Below, in pieces: positions 33,355-43,087 of a stretch of DNA of 64,000 nucleotides. Below the pieces are notes generated by a model that ran no database searches, was not told the DNA's origin, and saw nothing but the letters and a program-made list of their open reading frames with translations. The stretch spans positions 1 to 64,000 of the forward strand of contig JPHH03000039.1 of NCBI GenBank assembly GCA_000750105.3, written 5' to 3'. How positions within the stretch are numbered: position 1 is the stretch's first letter; every line of letters begins with the position of its first letter. Position numbers and translations under genes: made by a program. The DNA is from Tolypocladium sp. Sup5 PDA-1 (taxonomy: Eukaryota; Ascomycota; Sordariomycetes; Hypocreales; Ophiocordycipitaceae).

Positions 33355-35199
33355 ATGAAGATTGCCGTTGTCACGGCCGTGGCGGCCCTCGCAGGCGCCG
33401 CCTCCGCCGGCAAGGACAAACGCACCTTTGCCGTCCTCCACTTCAACAACAAGATGCTCACCAAGGGCCGCGCGGACCCCATCGTCAGCCCCGGCAAAGC
33501 CGCCAGCCACGTTCACAACATCCTGGGCGGGAGTGGCTTCAGCCTGGGCTCCAAGGGCCAAGACCTCACCAACTCGAAGTGCAGCACTGCCATGATCAAG
33601 GGCGACAACAGCAACTACTGGTACCCCTCCTTGTACTTCAAGGACCCCAAGACGGGCAAGTATGAGGACGTCGAGGTCTTCTACACCAACGCCTACTACT
33701 TCTTCGAGCCTACCAACGACGACATCAAGGCATTCCCGCTCGGCCTGAACGTTGTCAGCGGCGATGTCAATGCCCGTAACCCCCCGGCAGGAGGTGGCAT
33801 CACCAACCTCGACCCTTCCAAGGGGCCCGTTAATGCCGTCAAGTGGACCTGCCCTCGCAGCAACTTCAACCCCCCATCATGGCCTGCCAACTCCAACGGT
33901 ATGATGGCCGGCATTGGCGACCCCGTCAACAAGGGCGAGGGCGTTGGCTTCCCCGACTTGAACTGCGACGGCTACGCCTCTCCCCTTCGTGCCGATGTGC
34001 ACTTCCCCTCGTGCTACAACCCCAAGGCTGGCTTGACCGACTACAAGAACAACATGGTGTTCCCCAGTGACGCCGGAAACGGCAAGATGGATTGCCCCAA
34101 GGGCTACATCCACGTCCCTCACTTGTTCATCGAGGTCTATTGGAACACCCCCCTTTTCAAGGACCGCTGGGAGGAGGGCAAGGGCAAGCAGCCTTTTGTT
34201 CTCTCCAACGGTGATGCCACCGGCTACAGCCTCCACGCCGACTTCATGGCAGGATGGGACGAGAAGCTGCTACAGCACATCATCGACACCTGTGATGCCG
34301 GAACCTCGGGTATGGACAAGTGCCCTGGCTTGTTCTACGGCCTGAACGAAGGCGACCAGTGCACCATCCAGACTCCTGTCAATGAGGAGATCAGCGGCGC
34401 TATGGACTCTCTGCCCGGTAACAACCCCATTACGGGCTGGGCTTATGGCGGCGGTGACGGCTCCAACCCGCCTCCACCGAAGAGCGACAACCCAACCACG
34501 AGCGCCACGGAACCCGAGGCCAGCAAGAAGCCGACCCAGGGGCCTGGCAAGTCGTCGACAAGGGCATCGCCAGCACAATCTTTCACCGACAAGCCAACGG
34601 AGGTCCCGACCGAGGTCCTGACCAAAATCCCAACTGAGTCCGCTAAGCTGCCTTCGTACTCTGCCCCAGTGTCCTCCGGCCCTGCTTCCTCTGCCACTGG
34701 CTCGTCCTTGCCCACAGGATTGGCTAAGCCGTCCGCCTGTACGCCAAAGATTGTCACCGTCTGGGAGACAGTCACAGTCACGGGAGAGATGCCCGCGCCA
34801 ACAACCGTGCCCGTCTCCAACAACTCGACTGGCTCCGTTGGCGGCTTCAAGTATGCCGGCTGCTTCAAGGATGTCAGCGACCGAGTCCTGAAGGGTGAGA
34901 TCCGCCCGAATCTCGAGGCCATGAGCAACGAGAAGTGCGTCTCGCATTGCAAGTCTGCTGGCTTTGAGCTGGCAGGAACAGAGAACGGTGGTCAGTGCTA
35001 CTGCGGCAATGAACTCGTTGGCTCCGAACACCTCGATGACTCCAAATGCAACATGGCCTGTGAGGGCGATGCATCTGGCATCTGCGGTGGAGGCTGGGCT
35101 CTCAGCGTGTACAGCAAGGATGGCGAGGCAAGCCTGAAGGGCACCAAGGGTCGACGACACGTTCACGACCACCTCAAGCGACACCGTAGCCACCACTAA
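33355..35199 (+). CDS. Secreted DUF1996 protein with C-terminal WSC domain
   Basis: 614 aa, intronless. A signal peptide (MKIAVVTAVAALAGAASAG) is followed by a DUF1996 domain at about 24-270. It is marked by KGRADPIVSPGKAASHVHNI, the CSTAMIKGDNSNYWYPSLYF block, NARNP and the HVPHLFIEVYWNT block. Residues about 370-495 are Pro/Ser/Thr-rich and likely O-glycosylated. A WSC carbohydrate-binding domain follows from about 500 to 583 (YAGCFKDVSDRVL, QCYCGNELVGSE, CGGGWALSVYS). The end is basic and His-rich (KGRRHVHDHLKRHRSHH) with no transmembrane or GPI signal. The pattern suggests a secreted protein bound to the cell wall or to polysaccharide. The enzymatic function of DUF1996 is not established. 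The start is fixed by the signal peptide and by a good context (CCAAGATGA); in-frame codons upstream are treated as leader. Confidence 0.9.
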   Translation: MKIAVVTAVAALAGAASAGKDKRTFAVLHFNNKMLTKGRADPIVSPGKAASHVHNILGGSGFSLGSKGQDLTNSKCSTAMIKGDNSNYWYPSLYFKDPKTGKYEDVEVFYTNAYYFFEPTNDDIKAFPLGLNVVSGDVNARNPPAGGGITNLDPSKGPVNAVKWTCPRSNFNPPSWPANSNGMMAGIGDPVNKGEGVGFPDLNCDGYASPLRADVHFPSCYNPKAGLTDYKNNMVFPSDAGNGKMDCPKGYIHVPHLFIEVYWNTPLFKDRWEEGKGKQPFVLSNGDATGYSLHADFMAGWDEKLLQHIIDTCDAGTSGMDKCPGLFYGLNEGDQCTIQTPVNEEISGAMDSLPGNNPITGWAYGGGDGSNPPPPKSDNPTTSATEPEASKKPTQGPGKSSTRASPAQSFTDKPTEVPTEVLTKIPTESAKLPSYSAPVSSGPASSATGSSLPTGLAKPSACTPKIVTVWETVTVTGEMPAPTTVPVSNNSTGSVGGFKYAGCFKDVSDRVLKGEIRPNLEAMSNEKCVSHCKSAGFELAGTENGGQCYCGNELVGSEHLDDSKCNMACEGDASGICGGGWALSVYSKDGEASLKGTKGRRHVHDHLKRHRSHH

Positions 35200-36017
35200 G
35201 TGCTACGGGAAGCTATGTAAGAATCTTCATTTCTTGGCGGAGAGAAATCTAGGGAAGCCAGATTGGCCACAAAACCTCTTTTGATACTTTTCAGGGCCGT
35301 TTTGGATTAACTATGGAAGGTGTACGGACCTGGGCGACAACTTACAAATACGGCGAGGGCAAAAGGGACGGGACCTCGTACCGAGACTGCCTTTTGACGG
35401 ACATAAGGCGACTCTCGACTTCAGAGTGTTGCTTGGATACTTCGATTCTTTACCTGTGTATTTGAAAACACATTCAACTTCTTCTATCCGTAGGTACTTC
35501 TTACTTCTCAGACCCTTTGCAGCCATCGGCTGCTGAACGAGGTCTGAGAGAGTGCCTGGAGGGATCTACGTTCGCAATTGGAGCCGGTGGTCAGCCTTGT
35601 GGTGTCCTCAAGTGGACTGGGTAGACAAAATGCCAATGTGCGAGTCGAGTTCACACCAAATATTGTCTGTGTGTCATGCAGTCAAGTGACTTTGGCGACC
35701 ATCAACGAAGTGAAGTCACTCACAATGTCGAGTCTAGCGTATATCATGATCCAAGAACGCTTCCACAATAACAAAGTCAACGTAAATTCGTGGTTAAAAG
35801 CGCCTGAAGTGGGATCTGTGGATCAACCCGTCGTCCCGACTTGCGATTTATGGAAGGAGCAATGTCGTGGGCTCTGAGCACGGCGGTGTAAGTCGGCTGA
35901 ACAGCGGCTAATTATCCGACGACGCAGCTGCCTCTGCAGATTTGGTTTGGGCTTCCACCGCATTTCTTCATCCTCCATCCTCACATTCACATGCATTGAC
36001 CAAAGACGCAATAAAAC
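35200..36017. other. 0.8-kb intergenic region
   Basis: Holds the 3' UTR of the WSC gene and the promoter of rcm1. A TCCGTAGGTAC word is seen near 35487. No ORF with coding character was found. Confidence 0.55.
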
Positions 36018-37854
36018 ATGTCTCTTTATCATGAAGCTGCGGAAGTTCTGACGGCTTCATCAACGGACGGCGGCAGCCTAAAGTCACGAGTCTTTGGCAA
36101 GAAGAACATCAAGTCACCGCCGAATCAGCTCTACGCACTGGTCCTGGAGACGAGCAAATGGAGTCCTGTCATCAAGGAGGTCGTCGAGGGGGCCGAATTG
36201 CTCAAGCATGAGCGCAAGGTCGGTTTTAATTACAGTGCACTTGTCTTTCTTTGGTTGGGATTCCAGACGCTGACTTTGAGCACAGCTTACTCCTGCGTTG
36301 TCGTTGCTTTTGGTGCACGACTTGCTGCTTGCAAAGGGCGGCATCTCCTTGCCTCAAAGCCATGGGCTGCGAGCCAGCATTGAGAGGCACAAGGGCCGCC
36401 TGACATCTGAATTCACCCGTGCCAGGCTGAGGCGCAAGGCTCCGTCCCTGGATGCTCTGAGGGAGCAGATTGAGAAGGATGCTGCTGGCGAGGAAGCAAA
36501 CTACCCGCGGTGGGTGCGGATCAACGCGCTCAAGAGCAGCATCGAGGAGCAGCTGGAGACGACGTTTGCAAAATACTCCAGAGCTAGCAGTATTCCGGAT
36601 GTTGTCTCCAAATCTGGCAGGCATCTGTACATTGACCCGCACGTACCAAATCTCGTTGCCGTCACATCAGGGACCGATATGAGCAAAACGGACGCATACG
36701 TCTCGGGCAAGATTATTCTACAGGACAAGGCTTCGTGTTTTCCGGCCTACTTATTAGACCCGCGGTCCCAGGATGGAGACGTGGTCGATGCCTGCGCTGC
36801 GCCGGGGAACAAGACGACTCACTTGGCCTCCATTCTGCACGAGCACCGCCCAGAGTTTGAGTCCTCGCCGCAGACGATATACGCCTTTGAGAAGGACTCG
36901 AGGAGAGCGCAGACGTTGGAGAAGATGGTCAAAATCGCAGGCTCAAGGCAGATGACACGTATTGGGCTCGGACAGGATTTCTTGAAGGTCGACCCGGCTG
37001 CCGAGCAGTACAAGGACGTGGGAGCTCTGCTCCTCGATCCAAGCTGTTCAGGGAGCGGCATCGTGGGCAGAGACTCGATGCCTGAGCTGCACCTACCTGA
37101 ACCCCCTAAACAGCAGGGCCAGGGGACCTCCAATGCCAACAAGCGCAAGAGGAAGCACGATGAAGTTGACGGTCAGTCGCAAAATGTCATACGGGACGAC
37201 GACGGCAACGAGACGGTATTGAAGTCGGAGAAGGACCTGGCGGCGCGGCTGGAAGCGCTGTCAACCTTCCAACTGACGCTGCTGTTGCACTCGTTCCGGT
37301 TCCCTGCGGCGAGGAAGGTAACATACTCGACATGCTCGGTACACTCTCAGGAGAACGAGGACGTCGTAATGGCGGCCCTGAAATCAGATGTAGCCCGCGA
37401 GAGAGGCTGGCGCATTCTGGCAAGAGATGACCAGGTCAGCGGCATGAAGGACTGGCCCGTCAGGGGTTTGGTGAAGGCATGCGAGGGCGATAAAACCGTG
37501 GCAGACGGATGCATCCGGTCATACAAGGACGACGGACATGGCGTCATGGGCTTCTTCGTGGCGGGATTCGTTCGGGACGGCGCTGGGAATCTGGATCCGA
37601 CGGGTGCTGGAGAGGGTCCATATTTACGAGATGAGAATGGGCGGATAGTCCGAGACATGCTGGGGATGCCGGCGCTGAAGTCCACCGGAGAACCGATCTC
37701 TCTTTCGGCAAGGGATGAGGAGAATGCCGACAAGGAGAGCGAAAGCAGCATGAGCAGCGCGGACGAGGATGGCGAAAGCTACTCCGACAGCCGCGAAGAC
37801 GACTCAAACGAAGAGCAACTGGACGGCGACGAGTGGGAGGGACTCGGAGATTAG
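36018..37854 (+). CDS. rcm1: 25S rRNA (cytosine-C5)-methyltransferase, Rcm1/NSUN5
   Basis: Two exons (36018-36218 and 36286-37854, phase 0 join giving HERK/LTPALSLLLVHDLLL) encode 589 aa. Rcm1/NSUN5 methylates one conserved cytosine of the large-subunit rRNA in the nucleolus using SAM. The NOL1/NOP2/Sun core is intact. The SAM-binding motif I is DACAAPGNKT (about 235-244). Motif IV is LLDPSCSGSG with Cys321, and motif VI is TYSTCSVHS with Cys417, the catalytic pair. KIILQDKASCFPAYLL is typical for the NSUN5 branch rather than Nop2 or Trm4. A basic insert (NKRKRKHDE, about 353-361) may be a nuclear signal. The C-terminal 50 residues are very acidic and serine-rich. The 67-nt intron has a GCTGAC branch-like site. 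Confidence 0.93.
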
Positions 37855-40325
37855 TTATGCCGGAGGTTATCGCCGCGAGAATGCAACAGATGCGACAATT
37901 CGAAACATGTCGGTGTTGGGCACGCTCGACGTCCCGTGCATGGCGGCCTTCGGATACTATGATAGGAGAACGGTGGTGAGATTCTCCGAGCTGACCAGTG
38001 CAACAAGTACATAATGATGGATGATGCATAAAACCGGGCAACATGGCCAAATGGCGTGCAGGCGGCCCGGGGTCCCACGTGTGAACAAAACGCCCGCTGG
38101 CCATGGGAGGCTGAACTCCCTGTCGCCACACGCTGCAACGGGGTTCGGTGACTTTGGGTGGTTCCGTCATCAGCCCGTCCATCACGACCCGACATGCAGA
38201 TGCTGGACGAGGTGGTGTCATTCTTCAGCGTTGCGAAACCGAGGTTTTGTTGGTGTTTGTTATTGTTGGTCCGGGACGAAAAGGTAGGTGTGTCTTCACC
38301 AGCGTGCTGCTTGGCCGCTGCCAGGGCGAACGGGTCGACGAGCCGCCGATGTTACCGTGCCGCACGGGGTGATGTCTGATGAGGGTGTGAGGAGAGGGGG
38401 ACAGCGCATCAACCGCATCTAAGAACCGTGAGATGACGAGAGCATCCCGACAGTACGGACTACGGTGCTGACAAATGGCGCGGCGGCGGCGAGGCACCCG
38501 GCTACTGCGCAGGCCGTGAGCGTCCGTCGCCAGACAGGCACGGCAGCTCGCGGCGAGAGAAACAGGCGAGAAACAGGCGAGGATGTTCTTTTTGTGCAAC
38601 GCTGGTGACGGCACCGGGGGTCATCTGAGCCGGCCGGGCGTCCCAGGGCTTCGGCTCCGGGACGAGGGTGGGGCGGGTCGAACGGATTTGGATACGTACC
38701 CACGGGTTCCACGGCTGCGGTGGAGCGAATACACGAGGAGTGATAATTGAAAGACGACGCAGTTCCAGAAAAACCAAGCCAGCGCCAGGGATGACTTGCG
38801 TTACCGACGGCGGTGCCGCTGCAAACCCGCCGCCCACGGAGAGCAAGCGAGAGGACGAGGAGGGGACCGGGCTTCCGTCCTCGTACTCGACTACGAGTAC
38901 AGTAGTGCGGCGCTGAGGATGGAGCGTCTCGCCCTGCGACGGCGAGTCATAGGGGAGAGGCAGCCTTACCGCTGATGAGTAGTCTTGTGAGTGCGAGGCC
39001 AGCCAGGGGCCTCCCCTGGTCCCGGGCCAGCCGTTCAGGGCTGGGATCGGCGTTTATTGGGGGCGGCAGGCCGGAGACGGGGCCCTGCACCCCCCCGATG
39101 GTGGGTGGGTCACAGGTGGATGCTTGCAAGTGTGTGTTGGACGCACCCCAAACCTTCAGGGCCGCTCCCGAGTTGTTTCCATGCTGTGGCGGTTGGCGGT
39201 TGGCTGTTGGCTGCTGGCTATTGCAGTTGCAATTGTCAGCTAAAGTCCGACCAGACTCCAAAGCCCGGGCTAAACCCACGGCGCCACACGTCACCACACT
39301 ACATACTCGTACGGACTAGTTGCCGGTTTTGTTCACGGCGCGGGCCCACGGCTTTTGCATAATTCGCCGGCACCTGCTGGCTCCGGGTGGTGGGCGGAGG
39401 GCGTCGGGATTGGATCGTGGACGCATGGCTGGGTGCCATCGCGCGCTCTCTTTGTGAGGGCTTGCCTGTTGCAGCTGCTGCGTCTTGCTGATGCCAGCGC
39501 GGGCTCTTGGCCCTCGCTCTGTATTATTACTGCCCCGTGCTACATTGTGCAAAGTGAATTGACAACTAAATCTATCTCGCGCCTATCTCGCGCTGGCGGA
39601 ACCCGAATCGCCGGAACTTGGCCGTCCAGATGCGACGATGTACATGCCGCTTTGGTCTGCTCCCACACCTACCTTACACCGCACCCCTACCTAGGTATTA
39701 TTATTATTATGTACTCAAGCTCCGTGGCTCCGCCTGGTGGCTCGATTACCCGTTTGGCAGCGCCGTAAACCGTTATCTCCATGCCCGGCGCGTGCTGACA
39801 CAATCAGACGCATCCCCTTTCGGCAACTCGACAACTCATGACGGACTTTAGCGACTCGCTGGGTCCCGAGGGTGTGGGGCCGGACCGGGACTGCAACGCC
39901 GCAATGGCATCCAAACAAGGGCCTTGTTGTTCTCCCTGCTGTTTTATCCCCCCCCCCCCCCAAAACCCAATCCCGCCGCTGGCGCTTGACGATCCCTTTA
40001 AGCTCACCCTCCCCCTCAAGTATAACAGCCAAGCCGTCGTGTCTCACTGCCCTCCACCGAACTTCTTTTCTTGGAGTGTCTGTTCGTCTTGCCTTATACC
40101 CAAAACCGGCCGTCTATCCCACCCAGGTCTCAGACCATTCCTGGCCCTCAGTTGCCGCTTTCGTCTCTCTTACACCGACCGATATCGACTGTATCTTCGA
40201 AGCTTCAGGCTCTCTGCTCGCGATTCCTCACTTATTCACCAACGGCCTGCGTGCCTTTGCAACAAGAGTTTCACTTCCGAAGCGAATCGCAAACGACCGC
40301 GACCCCTTCTGCGCCACTCGCAGCC
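37855..40325. other. 2.5-kb intergenic region before the DHA1 transporter
   Basis: No supported gene. It contains TACGGACTA at 38454-38462 and 39310-39318, a CTACCTAGGTA word near 39688, a short ATT repeat at 39696-39710 and a run of 14 C at 39948-39961. The last 400 bp are pyrimidine-rich and should be the promoter and leader of the transporter gene. The frame of that gene is open from 40071 without a good reason to begin there. Confidence 0.55.
39948..39961. repeat. C14 homopolymer
   Basis: Fourteen consecutive C in the upstream region of the DHA1-type transporter. Confidence 0.9.
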
Positions 40326-42180
40326 ATGGCGCCCGCCTCGGCGTCGTCGTCGACGACGGCCACAGATCGCGACCTCGAGTCGCAACAACGGCCAACCTCC
40401 AAAACATCCCACTTCAGCATCCTCCTGGACCCAGTCGGCCTCAACGATGAGGCTCTAAACCACCAATATGCCGGCAGCGGCACCGTCGAATCGCCGTATC
40501 TCGTCGACTTCCTGCCCAACGACCCGCGCAACCCCATGACCTTCTCCAAGTCCCTGAAGTGGCTCATCACCATCCTCGCCGCCCTCTCGACGCTCGCCGT
40601 CTCCTTTGCCAGTTCCGCCTACTCGGGCGGCATCGGTGAAATCATAATGGACTTTGACGTCTCGACCGAGGTCGTCATCCTCGGCGTCTCCATGTTTGTC
40701 TTGGGCTTCGCCATCGGGCCCCTCATCTGGGCACCGCTGTCTGAGCTGTACGGGCGCCAGAAGCTCTTCTTCTTCACCTACATGGCCCTGACTGCCTTCA
40801 ACGCCGGCGCGGCTGGCGCCCCGAGCATGGCCGCGCTCATCGTGCTGCGCTTCTTTGCTGGTGCTTTTGGATCGTCGCCCCTGACCAATGCTGGTGGTGT
40901 CATTGCCGACATGTTCTCTGCCAATGAGCGAGGCATCGCGACCAGCATCTTCGCTATGGCCCCCTTCTTGGGCCCCGCTCTGGGTAGGCCTACCCCGGGC
41001 CCCGGCCCCTCCCCCGGCCCCTGACCTGGGGTCTTCTGGGGTCTTCCACACTCTTGCTGACCTCGTTTAAACAGGACCGATTGCCGGTGGTTTCCTAGGT
41101 GAGGCCGAGGGCTGGCGATGGGTCGAGGGTATGACGGCAATCTTCACCGGCGTCCTGTGGATCCTCAACTCCATCGTCTACCCGGAGACGTACGCGCCCG
41201 TCCTGCTCCGCAAGCGCGCGGCCGCCTTGTCCGAGAAGACGGGCAAGGTGTACATCTCCAAACTCGACGGCGGCAAGCCCAAGAAGAGCATCGGTAGCCA
41301 GTTCAGGGTCGCTCTGTCCCGGCCATGGATCCTGCTCTTCAAGGAGCCCATTGTCCTCCTGACGTCCGTCTACATGGCCATCATCTACGGCACGCTGTAC
41401 CTGTGCTTTGCCGCGTTCCCCATCGTCTTCCAGCAGGGCAAGGGATGGAAGCCCGGCATTGGAGGCCTGGCCTTTCTCGGCATTGCGATTGGCATGATGA
41501 TTGCCGTGGTCGGCACCATGTTCGACAACAAGAGGTATCAGCGGGTGGCGGCCAAGTCGGGCGGCAACGCTCCGCCGGAAGCTCGGCTGCCCCCTGCTTT
41601 GGTCGGATCCATCCTCCTCCCGGTGGGCCTCTTCTGGTTCGCATGGACCAACGGCAACGATATCCATTGGGTCGTGCCCATCATCGGCTCCGGCTTCTTC
41701 GCGGCCGGTATTGTCCTGGTGTTCCTGTCTCTGATGAACTACCTCATTGACTCCTGTGAGTGACTCCCGGACGACTGCGGCTGCTGTGGGAAGCAATTTG
41801 CTAACAAGCGTGGAATAGACGTCATCTTTGCAGCCTCGGTGCTCGCCGCCAACTCGATCCTGCGATCGCTGTTCGGCGCCATCTTCCCCCTGTTCACGAC
41901 GTACATGTACAAGGATCTCGGCATCCACTGGGCAAGTTCGGTTCCCGCGTTCCTCGCGGTCGCGTGCGTGCCGTTCCCCTTCCTGTTCTACAAGTACGGC
42001 GCCAGGATCCGCGCCAAGTGCGAGTTCGCCGCAGAGGCAGCCCACGTCCTCGACATGATGCGCTCCAAGCACGCAGACATAACCGAGGACGAGGCCGTCG
42101 CCGAGGCCGAGGAGACGGAGAAGGAGAGGCGGCACAGCACCGCCGCAGCACCACCAGCGAACAGCCAGCCGTCGACGTGA
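40326..42180 (+). CDS. MFS transporter, DHA1 (12-TM drug:H+ antiporter) family
   Basis: Three exons (40326-40983, 41075-41755, 41819-42180) give 566 aa; both introns are phase 1 and restore GPALGPIAGGF and LIDSYVIFAAS. A cytosolic N-terminus of about 75 aa contains DFLPNDPRNPMTFSKSLKW, the form of the DPxNPxxW signature common in fungal DHA1 proteins. The signature loop between TM2 and TM3 is PLSELYGRQ, and motif C-like GPALGPIAGGF is in TM5. Twelve transmembrane segments are expected, with the long central loop holding KKSIGSQFRVALSRPWILLF. The tail is acidic then Ser/Pro-rich. Related proteins export drugs, polyamines or metabolites (Flu1/Tpo-like); the substrate here is not predictable. 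There is no biosynthetic cluster beside it. Met at 40326 is preferred because it gives the usual N-terminal length. Confidence 0.92.
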
Positions 42181-42493
42181 TGTTTTTGAGGGTGGGGCGT
42201 GAGAGGTGCTATTATATCAAGCGAATCTCTCGTCGGCGTTCTTCGTCAACGCCGAGCATTTCCCCTGGAGTTTGTGGGAAAATTATATCACGGCCTTCCG
42301 GGGAGCATCATTTCGAGCATTATTGCGGCGTTTTTTTTTTCTTTATCTGGATAAGGATACATATAGAATCAAAGAGGGGGGTAATTTAGACGATGGTATA
42401 TTACAAGTACAGCCTTTGTTACATCGCAGCTGTTCTCACATGCGAGACGTGGGGAAAGGGGGGTGGGATACAGAGCCGACGAGCGACCAGAGC

Positions 42494-42579
42494 GGCGTCG
42501 GCGGGCGCTGGGATGTCGACCAGTGGAGCGGCTTCACGGGCGGCGGCGGCCAGAACAGGGGGGCGCAGGGCATTGGCGG
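42494..42579 (+). repeat. 86-bp near-identical copy of the calponin-homology gene 3' coding end
   Basis: Compared base by base with 48379-48464, this segment differs at only three positions (42519, 42546, 42563). The corresponding frame still reads GVGGRWDVDQWSGFTGGGGQ against GVGGRWDVGQWSGFTGGDGQ in the gene. It is bounded on the right by a run of 18 G (42578-42595). No flanking gene structure accompanies it, so it is a copied fragment, not a gene. Confidence 0.88.
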
Positions 42580-42595
42580 GGGGGGGGGGGGGGGG
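42578..42595. repeat. G18 homopolymer
   Basis: Eighteen consecutive G at the right end of the copied fragment. Confidence 0.9.
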
Positions 42596-43087
42596 AGAGG
42601 CGCCGTTACATGCATTGCCCGAGACTCGGGGGGAACACAGCATGTCCGCTATTGGAGCATGCGTACTATCCACTCAGCATATTCATATTTTTCCTAGAAT
42701 GAGACGTGAGTATTCATAATCAAGATTGAGTAGGAACTCATCGCGGCTTCGGGTATTGAACCGAAGTTGACACTCATAACCAGCGACTTGGACACAATAC
42801 GGACTAGTGGTTAGAATAAACAGCGACGTGACCTTTGTGGCGTGCTAGTTATGCATGTTGGTCGTGCTCTCAACTGAATAAAGACAGACAATGCTGCCTA
42901 TCTTATACAGTAAGAATGGAAATTCGAGACTGTACAGTCGCACGGCCCGGATCCAAGTCCCCCACTCCGCACGCCGTGTGGCGCGTCACCCTTCTACTGT
43001 AATTACTTCGCGACTCCCATCCGCGACTCATCACCACCACCGCGTTAAGCAGCTCTCGCGTCTGCCTGCACCACCCCCACGACGACC

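Larger units (their letters stand above)
42181..43087. other. 0.9-kb intergenic region with a copied gene fragment
   Basis: Holds the 3' UTR of the transporter gene, an 86-bp near-copy of the end of the calponin-homology gene (separate entry), an 18-G run, a TACGGACTA word at 42798-42806 and a small hairpin at 42747-42766. No complete gene is seen. Confidence 0.65.

Noticed and set aside
9358..42180. Secondary-metabolite gene cluster (ABC pump, MFS transporter and velvet regulator)
   Set aside because: No polyketide synthase, peptide synthetase, terpene cyclase or tailoring enzymes are present, and the transporters are 27 kb apart among housekeeping genes.
42720..42815. Possible tRNA on the minus strand
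   Set aside because: Only a T-arm-like hairpin is present, with a mismatch in the canonical 5-bp stem; no matching acceptor stem could be paired. A tRNA scan would settle it.
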